This document shows, piece after piece, positions 10,599 to 22,009 of a stretch of 64,000 nt of DNA. The number at the start of each line of letters is the position of its first letter. The first letter of the stretch is position 1. The translations under genes and the position numbers were made by a program. Origin of the DNA: Takashimella koratensis (Eukaryota; Basidiomycota; Tremellomycetes; Trichosporonales; Tetragoniomycetaceae); NCBI GenBank assembly GCA_003116875.1, contig BCKT01000002.1:1178001-1242000 (forward strand), in the 5' to 3' direction. Below the pieces are notes generated by a model. The model did not search any database. It saw only the letters and a program-made list of their open reading frames with translations, and had not been told where the DNA came from.

Positions 10599-11890
10599 AT
10601 GTCAGCGTTCAGCAGGCAGAACATTATCCGCGTCATCGCCGGCTGCCTCGTGCTCGGTATCATTCGCGTCGTCCTCTTCCCCGGGTCGTCAAGTATCTCC
10701 GCCATCGTCACAACTCCCTCCAACTCGACCTACAAGTTCCACCTTATCGACGCCTCCCATCATTCTACCTCCTCATCTTTGTCCCTCACTTCTCTCGATG
10801 CAGACTGGGCGAGCGGTAGCGCGCCAACGCATATCCTCCCTCACCCATTACTAGACGATACTTTCTTGGTCACCAACGAAGTCTTGAAAGGAGAAGTATG
10901 GGCGGTTCGCTTAAATCGAAAGGAGAGGGTGGTGGAGAGAGTTCATTCCGCGTCGACGAGTGGATCAGATCCGTGCTGGTGCTCCACTATCGACCAACAT
11001 CTCATCTGCACAAACGTATGTGTCTCGCTTACACGCGTTCGCTGACCTTGTTCAGTATGCTAGCGGAAATGTCGTCTTGTTTAGAGTCTCCCCGGATTCA
11101 ATCGACCTGAAATTCGACTACACGATCGCGACGACGGACGCCAAGTCTCACCCACACCAGGTGATCTTACACCCTCATTTGAAAGATATCATTTACGTGC
11201 CCGACCTCGGTCTCAACCTTGTCCACGTCCTCCGCGTCGCAGGAGACGGCGCGTCTGCGCGTCTCGAGTCGGTGCAGCAGTGGGAGGCTGAGGAGCTTGG
11301 ACTCGGCCCTCGTCATGGCGTGGTCTCATCGGAAGGTGTGTTCAGACTGCTTCCCTTCAAAACCCTCAGCTGACTTAACACCCTCAGGCGACGTCTTGTT
11401 TTTGAACTTTCAAACATCCTCCTCGGCGGTCCGGCTGTCCCTCAACGTGGACGGCACGATCAGCGGGCCTAGCTCGAGTGCGCACTCTACGCTCACGCAG
11501 GCCCACCAGCGTCTCGACCCAGCGTACACCCAAATAAACTTTGCGCTGTCCGACTTGCGCATCTCGCCGCGAGAGAAAACGATGTACGTCCTCAACCGGC
11601 GAGTTGGGGGTTCGTTTGACGCGTCTTCGGGTGACAGTCTGGCGGTATTCTCCGACCTCGACGCGGGTCTTGCTCCGCCTAAGCACGTCTCGCTGGGATG
11701 TTGGCAGCCGCGCGAGATGGTTCTCGTCGATGAAGGTGCGCCACGGATGAGCTCGACTCAGGCGCTCGTCAGCTGTGTCGGCGCCGGGGGGAAAGGTGCG
11801 GGTCTGGTCCTCCTATCTCTCAGGGAGGACAATGTCAAGATCACCTCGACGTATTCAGGGATGAGCGCAATGGGCATCGTCGTTCTCTGA
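10599..11890 (+). CDS. Lactonase-type seven-bladed beta-propeller protein with N-terminal membrane anchor
   Basis: Three exons (10599-11015, 11056-11335, 11388-11890) with 40-nt and 52-nt introns give 399 residues. The closest family is the 6-phosphogluconolactonase/carboxy-cis,cis-muconate cyclase propeller group. The segment SHPHQVILHPHLKDIIYVPD, followed by GLNLVHVLRV, is the blade signature of that group, and LRISPREKTMYVLNRR near residue 290 is another blade. Residues about 9-27 (IIRVIAGCLVLGIIRVVLF) form a hydrophobic segment that should act as a signal anchor, so the propeller probably faces the secretory lumen or exterior. That argues against the cytosolic pentose-phosphate enzyme. 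Substrate unknown. The gene ends only 78 bp from the convergent zinc-cluster regulator. Confidence 0.72.
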
Positions 11891-11968
11891 AAGGACGAAT
11901 CATTATAAAGAAATAGATTGGGGTTCAAGTAGTGTATATTCATCTTAGGGTTTTCTGTACCACCAATA

Positions 11969-14900
11969 TCATGGATTTGGCTGGAAAGAAGCCAACAAGT
12001 CGTCCAACTCTGCAGGTAGGAAGAAGTCTTCGAGACCGTTGAACGGGGCACTATCTGCGGGGCCCGACGACGTGCCAAGGGAATGGTCGTCCAGGAAGCT
12101 ATTTATCAGTAATCATGCCTACCCTGCAACGTACAGAGGGAGTGGGTCGCCTTCGACCAGGAAGATGCCCGCGCGCTTGAGACTTTGAGGGTCGAGCAAG
12201 TAGTCAATCTCGTTGCTTGGCAGAGGAGGGATAAAAGATTGCAATGTGGCGTCAAAAGGGGCATTAGGAACATAGGTGCCTGTTGGGACCTGCTGCGGAG
12301 CTGATTCTATTGGGATAACACCGGCATTCCTCGCTCGACGGAGGATCAGATGCAGCGACTTTGCGTATCGACGGCCAGCAGGCACTGAAGAGGTCAGCTC
12401 GGACTCGTAGTATCGAGCTGGCAGGGCTTACTCTGAGACAAAAGGTTTGCCAGCTGTTCTACGTCGTCGGCAGTCTTTCTCATATCGAGCTCGTCAGGAA
12501 ATAGACGGGCGATTCGAATAAGGAACGATGCGACAAATGCAGCGCACACATCTGTTTTATCAGTTCTGCACTCAGAAACGTACTTACGCGTGTAGTGTGT
12601 CATATGGCGCAGCTTGACCGAGTACTGCAACGGGTCAGACCGTGTACAATAATCGTTGGGCTCCTGACTCACACTTTTACTGCGTAGGCAAATCTCCACG
12701 CTTCGCTGAGCGTTGCGCATAGCTCGAAGAGCGAGTTGTCGTTTCTCCTCGGGCATATCGACGACGTCTGAAGGCTCCCTCACCCCACGGAGCAATTGCG
12801 AGTTGATAAACAGCCTAAACATTAGCGCCGGCTCTCTTCCTCGACCTACTCTGCAAGCTGCCTCATATTCTCAACTGCTTGGTCAGCTCCAACCAACTGC
12901 CAATCACTCACCAGACTCCCTCTCAAACCTCGTCGGATCAAACTTGTATTTCTCCTCTACATATTCAGCTCCTATTCTTGTTCCTCACTCACCCATCAAA
13001 TTTCGCCAAAAGATCTCCCAGGCGTCAAACATGTCATTTGCCTTTTTCAACTCTGCGAGGGTATCTCGATCAATTGGCTGTTCAGGTGAAGCAGAGAGCT
13101 TGATGTGTATGGGGTTTCGAATGGCCATGAGTTCGACAGCGGAGATGAGGCGCGCGTCATTGGCGATAGTGAGCGGATGGTCGAGGAAACTACGACACTG
13201 CTCGATCGTTTGGTCTTCACCCAAGATCGCGGGGCGACCCATACCGAACGACATCTGGTGTTCTAGCCGGTACAGCTAGGGTCGTCAGTGAGTTGACAGA
13301 GTAGGGAGGCTTACAGCAAACCAAACGCGAGTGTTGGAGACTAGTGGACGATCTAGTTCAAGCTCATTGGGGGACTTGCCCTTGCCCATACCCGACTTCA
13401 TGAGTTGATTGAAAGATCGATGAAGGCCGAGATCGATAGCCATGCGCACCGCGTGGCCTGGGGTCAGGTATATCTCGAATTTAGACTCACCCGCAATGAG
13501 CCAGCTGTTTTGAGCGTCCGTGAATGCGGCCAAAAGCACTGCGATCAGCACTGCCCAACTTCCATCACTTACACAGTCCCTGGATATCCTCCACGATCGC
13601 GGTGGGGCGCATCAACGTATCGACAGCTACGGTCTCAGCTTACACATTCTCTCGCACTTACCCATCCTCTGCGCGAGCTCGAAACAATTTGTCTGCGCTA
13701 TACTCGCCGGACCTGACGTCAGCTTTATCCCAAGTACATCCACCCGCCTCCTCCGTCCCTGATCCTTGCGCCGACCAAGATCATCGATGTCAGGCAGAGA
13801 GCAGAACGAGGTCGTATACTGTCCCATGTATGAAATGTGGGATCGAAACAGTTACACACGTCGACTGCCCCGGCGAAAAACCTTTTCATCAGCTTCTACC
13901 CAGCTTACACAACTTACAGATCGACGAGTGCTCGCGCTTCTATCTCCGAGACCAAGCCTTCTTGCACCGCGTCGCCAAAGAGCACCGATGACTCCCTCCT
14001 TGGCTCATTGAAGGTAGACGGGGTACTGAACCTTGCTCGCTTGACTTGCGCCTCGGGGCTTTTCCCTCTCGGTCGTTTCCCGGCGTCTCCTTCTTTCGCT
14101 CTCTGGACCGCGGCTTCTACCAGCTCGGCCATGTTCGACATCTCGCCTAACGGGTTATTGATTTCTTCGATCGCCAACACGTCTCCGGGCCCCTCCGAAC
14201 CCGCGCGGGAAGGTGGTAACGACATATGCAGATCGCGCTGTGCCTTGAAACTGCTCTCCGAGTCCGCTACGTAGCCCGGAGTCGGGGGGATAGGGTGAAC
14301 AGATGGGATAGAGACAGGGATCGTGTTGACTGCAGGTGAAGAAGAAGTTTCAACCCCGTACCCGCCGCTTCCGGGGGTGCGCCGGTGCGCATCGTAGGGT
14401 GAAACCACCTGAGGCGAGATCACAAGGCTAGCCGGTGATACATGCTCAGGCAATGGTCGTCGAGGGTCTACACCACGGGGCTGAGACATGGGCGAAGAGC
14501 GAGAGTCGGAGACGAGGATCTGGATAACTTTTTCGAGCGAGTTTTGCATGTTGGACATTTGGGCTTCGAGAGCCACGATCCGGCTGGTCGAAGGGCACAA
14601 GAACGAGGTGTGGGGTTAATGCGGAGTAGTGGATGGATGTTGGGGATGGCTGCGAGTGGGACTCACTCTTCTGCCCCGCCTTTGTCAATGCTCCCTCGGG
14701 ATGACTTCTCAATCACACATGGCTCGCCTGTGACTCGACATCGGTCACAGGGCGGGTTATCCACTCCCGTACACCGCATCTTGGACCGACGGCACCCATT
14801 CTATATTCTCAGCTCTCTCCCAATACTCCTGTCCTGACTCATCTCGTTCCATCAACTCACGCATGCTCCTGGATATTGAAGTCACTGTCAGCACTATCAC

Positions 14901-15186
14901 ACAACCAATTGCTGTTATCCACCTCCGATGCAACCACTGGACCTCTATCCACCGTGCATACCACTTATACGATGTTCGACTCACGGCTAACACGGGTATA
15001 CGTCCTCCTATCTCTGCCAGCCCCCGATGCCTCCGACGCCGGCCACGCCTCGCTCGCCATTCCTATCTGAGGCTGATGATGTTGATGTGGGCCTTGACTT
15101 TGGCTCATCCCATCCGACTGCTCTTCGCCGGTCCCACTTTTCTTTTTCCGGAGAGAAGCGTGTTGCCAGTACGATGACTCGCCCAT
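11969..15186 (-). CDS. Zn2Cys6 fungal transcription factor with fungal-specific regulatory domain
   Basis: Seventeen exons on the minus strand: 15186-14985, 14868-14861, 14800-14667, 14583-13918, 13881-13744, 13702-13662, 13626-13573, 13538-13491, 13457-13315, 13275-12993, 12956-12912, 12874-12850, 12814-12673, 12624-12588, 12551-12432, 12384-12135, 12098-11969. They give 821 residues in one frame. The DNA-binding cluster has Cys70, 73, 80, 88, 91 and 98 (RACNGCRRSKMRC, then PPCDRCRVTGEPC). It is followed by a short coiled coil (RIVALEAQMSNMQNSLEKVI). The regulatory domain starts near FDPTFHTWDSIRPRS and includes SMILVGARIRDGGG and GHAVRMAIDLGLHRSFNQLM. The C-terminus is acidic/hydrophobic (GLEDFFLPAELDDLL), a likely activation region. 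The 8-nt second exon codes the first zinc-ligand Cys. Most regulatory-domain introns are 33-48 nt. Target genes are unknown. Confidence 0.88.
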
Positions 15187-16983
15187 GGTACGTGCGATGG
15201 AGTGTCGGGCGACCTGGCTTGAGAGTTTTTGCGGTTCGCACGGAGGTGTTGAGTGCGTGTTGGGTTGTCGGACGTCGGAAGTGTTGTCATTTGAGGTCCG
15301 GTGGGACCCGCCGGCCCGAGCGCTTCCGACATTGCCACGTGGGATTTTTCTATCTTCAGTGACAGAAATCAGCGATGTGCCATTCTTGAATCCACGACTG
15401 TTCAAGTATCTGTAAGGTCTCGGTGCTCAATACGGTCCAATACGTAAAGCTTAGTATCTCAGTATGGTGACGATCGGCCTGAATGTAATCCTGCTTGCTC
15501 GAGAAACAGCAAGGTGTCACTTAAAGAAGGATGGGAAGAAGATGAGGAGACGCGCGATCTGTGTGAGAGACTGGGGCCTCTCATTGCAACTACTGTTGTG
15601 TCCTTGACCACGACATGGTCAGCGCTGTTACGCGCTTTGGCTGCACACGTTGCTGGAAGAACCAGTCTGAGGGTTTGTGTCGACCAGAGCCTGATCAAAA
15701 CGAAGGAGAGAACCGCGGAGCCGAGGCACCAACCGACGGCCGTTGCAACTGCCGGACAGCTTAAATCAGAAACGATCTTGAGAGGACTAACGTGACACCT
15801 ATGTTCGAGGCCACCGAGTGCACAGTCGGTCGACGGTGACTAGGAAACTGGGCGCCAGGGCTTGTCGGCTTACATGAATGGCTGAAGCAGCTTGGCCGGG
15901 AATGTGGGTTTGGATGTTCGAATTCCACCGCCCATGCGGTGCATATCGGTGCGTTACTCAATGTCGGACATGTATGTCCACGACTAGCCCGACGATCGAA
16001 CGTGGTTAGCTTACTCGCGTACCGTTGGCTGGCTTCTCTTCGCAGGAAGCCCGCTGAGCTGCTCGCAATTCTCCGCGTGTGATTATTTTTAGACCAGATC
16101 CAAGAACCTCAAGAAAAAGCGGTTAGCCTTCCCGGCCGTTCATCTCGGATGTAAGGGTAAGGCGACATGAGAAAAGACGGGACGGGGTACTGCAGAGAGG
16201 GTCTCGAGGTGACCCCGAAATGCTGTGGGTATCGAGCTATGAGGCGGTGGCGTCGGCATCCCTGGGGACGCTGGCTACGACCGTCAAGCGTTCCTCAGGC
16301 AGCCTGCTCGTTCGGGAATCGAATCGGTGAATTACGTTCACCCTTCGCTTAGACGTAATAAACGGAGGCGGAGAGCGTACATAGAATCCCATCCCTGGAG
16401 GTTGCGCTCCTGCAAAGACAATGTAGCGTAAGTCTCCCCCTCGGATGTTCCTGACCCCCGACCTGCGTATGCAGACGGACCAGGCGGAGCGGACGAATGA
16501 GCGGGCGGGGGGATGCAGAAGAGACAAAGTTATTTCCATTACGAGCTTTGTTCTTGGTCGGTGACTTACACGTGCGTTGTGATCAGATTAAGCAATCACT
16601 GGGCGATGATTGGTTGTTGGTGAATGAGGCACTGTGGGCCAAAGCGGGCGGGTTTCACATGACTCTGAATTAGACATTGGCTGATGCCTTTTTTGGCCCT
16701 CCTGGCAAGCAAGGAAGCCGCTCGAGGGCTGGGGTCGACGGCGGACGGGGTGGTGAGCAAGGGTTTTAAGGGTGGGTGATGATGTGGTGCGCGGTGAGCG
16801 GTGAGATGCCTACTTGCATCGCACGTTGTTTAATTGGCTGTGAGGGTTTCCCTTCTCACAAGTCCTCCAACCCGATCAGCGGAGACGGCCCATCTTGAGG
16901 CTGTATAATAGAGACAAGACGGGAAGGGGGGGCGCCCCTCCTCTTCCCCTTCTCTATAGCTACTACCTATAGACACAATCACC
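15187..16983. promoter_or_regulatory. Divergent 1.8-kb upstream region of the zinc-cluster regulator and the acid phosphatase
   Basis: No gene with support. Short open frames at 15459-15795 on both strands lack recognisable similarity. The phosphatase-proximal part has a CACGTG palindrome at 16569-16574, a related CACGTT near 16825, a TATA-like TATAATA at 16904-16910 and a C/T-rich leader directly before the ATG at 16984. In yeasts CACGTG/CACGTT is the Pho4-type bHLH site; here its role is inferred only from position. Confidence 0.45.
16569..16574. promoter_or_regulatory. CACGTG bHLH-type site upstream of the acid phosphatase
   Basis: Perfect CACGTG palindrome about 410 bp before the phosphatase start. 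This is the core of Pho4-like phosphate-starvation sites, but any bHLH or bZIP factor could use it. Confidence 0.35.
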
Positions 16984-17399
16984 ATGAAGGCCGTCGCTGT
17001 CTCTGCCGCCGCCGTTGCGCTCGCGGGCTCTGTCCTCGCCATCCCGGCTCCCGTTGTCGACACTGCCTACCCCTACACTGGTCCCGAGGTCCCCGTCGGT
17101 GACTGGGTGAACCCCTCCGTTGCCAACCCAGGCAGCGGCAAGGGTTTCCCCCGTATCGGTGAGTCAGAGCGTCCCCGTCGACATCTCTGCCCTACCCTCA
17201 GGCAGAGCCTGGTGTCAAGGCTCGCTCGTTCACTCCTCGGCCCCCTTCTTCCTCTCTTCCTTTCCCCCCCCCCCCCCTTTTCTCTCCCCCAAGCCTCCAC
17301 ATGGCGCCCCNNNNNNNNNNNNNNNNNNNNNNNNNNNNNNNNNNNNNNNNNNNNNNNNNNNNNNNNNNNNNNNNNNNNNNNNNNNNNNNNNNNNNNNNN

Positions 17400-17444
<45 letters not shown>

Positions 17445-19410
17445 ACCCTTTTCTCTCCCCCAAGCCTCCACATGGCGCCCCATTGACATGCCCCAGCCGA
17501 GGCCCCGGCTGTCAAGCCCTGCATCGCCAACCCCACCAACAACATCAACGTCATCTCCATGGCGTTCATCCCCGGTGGCATGAACATCCACTTCCAGACT
17601 CCCTTCGGCATCAACACCACCCCTTCCGTCAAATGGTCTGACGACCCTTCCAACCTCTACAACACCGCGTACGGCAAGACCTCGACCTACCCGCGTGTTC
17701 CCTCGTGCTCTGAGCTCCCGGCCACCCAGTGCTCCGAGTTCTTCCACGACGTCGCTATCACCGGCCTCCAGGCTGGCAAGGAGTACTTCTACCAGATCCC
17801 CGGTGGCAACGGTACCACCGAGTCGACCGTCCTCTCCTTCACCACCGCCATCCCAGCCGGCAACAGCGAGCCCTTCTCCCTCGCCCTCGTCGCCGACATG
17901 GGTTACACCAACGCCAAGGGCACCCACGACCACCTCGTCAACGCTGTCAACGACGGCAGCATCTCGTTCGTTTGGCACGGTGGTGACATCTCGTACGCCG
18001 ATGACTGGTACGACGGCATCCTGGAGTGTGCTAGTGAGTCGAATGAAAGAGAAGAAAGAAGAAAATGAGAGAGGATTCGAATCTGACTCCTCTAAGGCGA
18101 CTGGGACGTTTGCTACAACGGCTCGTCTACCGAACTCCCCATCGACGTCCCGTTCTGGTACAAGGTTCCCCTCCCTGAGGGCGAGTTCGCGAACCAGGGT
18201 GGCCCCCAGGGTGGTGACGCTTCCGTTGTCTACGAGTCTAACTGGGACGAGTGGCAGAACGTGAGTAACTTCAAGAATCTACTCCGGAGCAAACTCGCCG
18301 TGATTCGATTCGTGATCGAAAGTGATGGGACCTAACGAGAATTCAGTGGATGAACCCGATCACCAACTACATCCCGTACATGGTCGGTCCTGGTAACCAC
18401 GAGGTGAGTAAGAGGAAGGTTGACGCATGGGCGATGAATCGATTCTGACGACATCTTAGGCGTCCTGCGCCGAGTTCGACGGTGAGACCAACCAGCTCTC
18501 CGCCTACCTCGACAACGACGTCTCCAACTCGTCGTGGCCCGAGTCCACCATCTCTTACTACTCGTGCCCCGTTACCCAGCGTAACTACACCACCTACCAG
18601 CACCGATTCACCATGCCCGGTGGCGTCTCTGGCACCCCGGGCAAGCCCTCGTCCGTCGGCAACTTCTGGTACTCTTACGATGTTGGACTTGCCCACTTCA
18701 TCACCTTCGACGGTGAGACTGACTACTACGAGTCTCCCGAGTGGTCGTTCATTGCCGACACCGAGGGCGAGGACCGCCACCCGCTCCGCAACGAGACTTT
18801 CATTAACGATGCCGGACCCTTTGGCTTCATCAACGGCTCGTACAAGGTCAACGCCAACTATGAGCAGTACCAGTGGCTCAAGGCTGACCTCGCTGCCGTC
18901 AACCGCACCAAGACCCCCTGGGTCTTCGCCATGTCCCACCGCCCGATGTACTCGTCCGAGGTTTCGAGCTACCAGACTTACATGCGTAACGCTTTCGAGG
19001 CTCTCCTTATCGAATACAACGTCGACGCCTACTTCTCTGGCCACATCCACTGGTACGAGCGCATGTGGCCCATGGGTCTTAACCAGACTATCCACCACGA
19101 GAACGTCATCAACAACAACACCTACAAGTCGCAGACCGGCAACTCCCTCATCCACCTCGTCCAGGGCATGGCTGGTGAGTCATCTTGACCTGTATAGCCT
19201 CTTGGACATTCGCTAACAGACCCAGGCAACATTGAGTCTCACTCCATCCTCGACCCCGGACAGTCGCCCGCCAACATCACCGCCTTCCTCGACCAGGCCC
19301 ACTACGGCTTCACCAAGCTCTCCGTCCTCAACGCCACCACTGCCACCTACCAGTTCATTCGTGGCATTGACGGCGCTGTTGGCGACCACCTTACCATCGT
19401 CAAGGCCTAA
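16984..19410 (+). CDS. Secreted purple acid phosphatase
   Basis: Six exons (16984-17158, 17497-18033, 18097-18260, 18347-18403, 18460-19174, 19226-19410) give 610 residues. It hydrolyses phosphate monoesters outside the cell using a dinuclear metal centre. Residues 1-19 are a clear signal peptide (KAVAVSAAAVALAGSVLA, cleavage near AIPAP). A fibronectin-like N-terminal domain precedes the metallophosphoesterase domain. All five metal-ligand motifs are present in order: ADMG, GGDISYADDW, GPGNHE, SHRPMYSS and SGHIHWYER. Many NxT/NxS sequons indicate N-glycosylation. Codon use is strongly C-ended compared with neighbours, suggesting high expression. Intron 1 (17159-17496) contains a poly-C run and a run of unknown bases, so its true length is unknown; the coding sequence itself is intact. 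Confidence 0.95.
17264..17481. repeat. Poly-C tract with assembly gap and duplicated flanks inside intron 1 of the phosphatase
   Basis: A 14-base C run (17264-17277) is followed by a unit of about 33 bp ending in ATGGCGCCCC. Then come 89 undetermined bases (17311-17399), a 45-base C run (17400-17444) and the same unit again (to about 17481). The identical flanks suggest either a real duplication around poly-C or, more likely, a failed join of one locus sequenced through a homopolymer. Confidence 0.85.
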
Positions 19411-19806
19411 GCCTAGCCCACGAGGGTCAATATAAAAGATGCCAGACGTACATGGGCAGTTAGATCAGCAGGGGTTTTAGCGTAACCTTTCATATTATAA
19501 TTACGACTTAAAAGGCAACAGTGCGATGCCATGCAGATGTGTTTGCTTATCGGTGTTGCAGAGGCTTGACTGTGATCCCTCATTCTGCTCTGCGTACTTT
19601 GAGGCAGCTCGGTCTTGCTGACCCACCGTTTGTCTTCGCCCGCAAGCAAGTCGTGCGTTGTTTTAACCCTCAGTCAGGCCAAGCCGAATATCCTCGGGGG
19701 GGCTGCCACTACGAACTGCCACTTGGTGACGCGACGGAAGCAAATTTATCGATAGCATTCAAACAGCGTTTCAAAAGTCGGGACTCTGTTTCATCAATCT
19801 CTTTGC
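19411..19806. other. Intergenic, promoter of the SET/MYND gene
   Basis: About 400 bp between the phosphatase stop and the next ATG. No gene or repeat seen. An in-frame extension upstream of 19807 is not supported by an ATG in good context. Confidence 0.4.
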
Positions 19807-21898
19807 ATGTCCGCCAGCAGCTCATTCAAGCAGCTCAAAGCTCAGCGGGCTCAGCGGGTCACTCTCGTGCAGTCAAGCGATCGTCATTTGCAGGCGTCTG
19901 GAAACACTGCCGATATCGACCAAAACAGCTTCCGCTTCGAAATGCTCGAAACTCCGGATGCGTCTGTCGTTGGGACATCGCAAACGGTTTCAGCAGCTAC
20001 GGCGGTCCCGGTCAAGGAGACTGTCTTCCTCTCCGAGCTGTCGAGGGCCGGACTCGAGGTGCGAGAGAGTGCTCAGAGGGGCCGTGGACTGTACGCAACA
20101 GCGTCAATTCGAGCAGGTCAGTCCAATTTGATTCCATGTCGGGTCACCAGCTCATTGGTTCTTAGGCTCGACTATCCTTCGCGTGAAACCAGTTACGTCT
20201 GTCCTCTCGACCTCTTCTCTATCAACCCACTGCTCCTCCTGCTTTAAACCTGCTCCCAAGCTCCTCCGCTGTGCTGCTTGTCGGGGTCTTTATTACTGCT
20301 CTTCCACTTGCCAACGTGCCGACTGGCCGACGCACAAACGCGAGTGCGCCGCATTTAAGCGGTTGAGAAGCATGTGGGCGGCGGCGTATCCGGATAGGGC
20401 GAAACGAGGGGAGGACGGGTGGATGATGAATGAAGCGGTGCGGGCAATGGGAAGGATGTGTTGGGCACGGAAAGCGGAGAGAGTCAACGGGAAGGATCCA
20501 GACTGGGTGGGTTCAATGTCAGGGATCTAGGGAGGAAATGCTGACGTCGCAGTGGGCGGGAGTCGCTGGAATGGAGTCGCGTAGGTCGTATTGGATAGAA
20601 GACGCTGATTTCAGACGTAAAAACGCTTCCAGAGAGTAAGGTTATGAAACTGGGTAACCAGGTGCAGCATTTGCGGCACTACCTCTCTGCCGCCGAGCCC
20701 TCCGACACACCCGACGTCCTGCATCCCGCTGACATGGAGGAGTACGGGTTCAGTAGCGGAAGCGAGCTTCTCGACCTGTGCTCAGCGGTACGTCTCCGTC
20801 TCTTTCTTATTCTTGCTGACCAGTAGTTTGGTGTCAACTCGTTCACACTGTCGATGCCCGACCTCTCCCCGATCGGCGTGTCTACTTCCCCGCTAGTTGC
20901 GCTGGCCAACCATGCATGCGACCCCAACGCCGTGGTCGTGTTTCCAAGTGGTGCTGAGATGCACGTTGTCGCCATCTCCGATCTTGCTCCCGGTGATGAG
21001 GTAAGCCCACAATTTGGATTAAGCCTAACTCTCCAGGTGTTGACGAGCTATATCGACGTCTCGATGCCGTTTGCCGAGCGCCAGAAGGACTTGTTGGAGC
21101 GGTACGACTTTACCTGCTCCTGTGGGCTGTGTGCAGAGTCAAAAGATTCTACTTTTGTGGACCCGCGCTCTTGCGTGATTGATCCCAAGTGCGGGAAACC
21201 AGCTCGTATGCCTGGTGAGTGGCAGTAGTAAAGATATATTTTGAGCCCGCTAACAAGATTTAGAACGGGGCAGCGAGGTGGCGTGTGAGTGTGAAGAGAA
21301 AGTCGTCATACCCTTGCCTCAGCTAAAGGATTTGATCGCGAGAGGCAGATCCATCATTGCCCAAGACGAACAGGGCACACTAGGTAAGCGCTTGCCCTCA
21401 TACCTGGCTGACAAGCTAGATCCCGACGTCGGACGAAGAACATTATCCACTCTCGTACCGGCGCTGTCCAACTTGGTGCCTCCATCCACGTACCCTTTAC
21501 TCGCGCTTCTCCGCCTACAGTCCCTTCTTCACCCCCCAACATCCCTGCAAGACTTACAAATCACCATCGAAGCACTCGACCGCTCCCTTGCCGGAGCTCG
21601 CGCCGTCTTCCCCACAAACCACCCTAACATTGCCATCATCTTGGCAGAGCGGGGCAAGGTCCTCGCCCTGGACCCCGACGAGCTTAGCGGTTCGGCTGTG
21701 GCAACGAATGAGCCTACGATGTTGAGCAGTGAGCGGGCTGTGGAGAAACGGAGACAGCTTGTGAAAGCGATTGGAGCGCTGCGAGAGGCAGCGGAGGCAC
21801 TCGATAAGGGGTTCGGCCGAGGCGGTGGAGAGGTGGGCAAGGATATTCGCGCCCTATTGGAGACTTGTGAACAGGAGATGGCCATGTTGAGTAGATGA
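19807..21898 (+). CDS. SET and MYND domain lysine methyltransferase (SMYD-like)
   Basis: Seven exons (19807-20116, 20166-20506, 20553-20580, 20615-20787, 20827-21000, 21037-21214, 21264-21898) encode 612 residues. SMYD-type enzymes transfer methyl groups from S-adenosylmethionine to lysines of histones or other proteins. The SET N-part is GLEVRESAQRGRGLYATASI near residue 80-105. The MYND zinc finger follows (HCSSCFKPAPKLLRCAAC, YYCSSTCQRADWPTHKREC). The catalytic SET part has ANHACDPNAVVVF, and the post-SET cysteines are in CSCGLC. A helical TPR-like C-terminus completes the fold. Exon 3 is only 28 nt. In the last exon, 21385-21420 looks like a 36-nt intron (GTAAGC donor, GGCTGAC branch, TAG) that stays in frame without a stop; removing it gives 600 residues. 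The ATG at 19807 is the first in the frame; about 70 Ser/Thr-rich residues precede the SET. Confidence 0.88.
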
Positions 21899-22009
21899 CA
21901 ATTATCTCACTCGACGGAGCATGTATTCAAAGCGATAGCATCACATAGTCTAGCATAACCAAATTTATCCAATCATCACATCTATATCTCTACTCATTCT
22001 TGTCCTCGT

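Noticed and set aside
12099..12122. 24-nt terminal intron of the zinc-cluster gene
   Set aside because: A stronger GTACGT donor 12 nt upstream gives a 36-nt intron in the same phase, matching the other introns.
13713..13743. 31-nt intron using the CGTCAG acceptor in the zinc-cluster gene
   Set aside because: It leads to the wrong frame at the next junction; the acceptor 10 nt downstream (41-nt intron) keeps the frame through all later exons.
16305..16335. T-loop-like TTCGATTCC on the minus strand suggesting a tRNA
   Set aside because: No matching stem and no D or anticodon arm at the right spacing; no tRNA could be built here or elsewhere.
17073..17978. Long minus-strand frame across the phosphatase and the undetermined bases
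   Set aside because: Antisense shadow of a highly biased coding region, running through unknown bases and poly-G.
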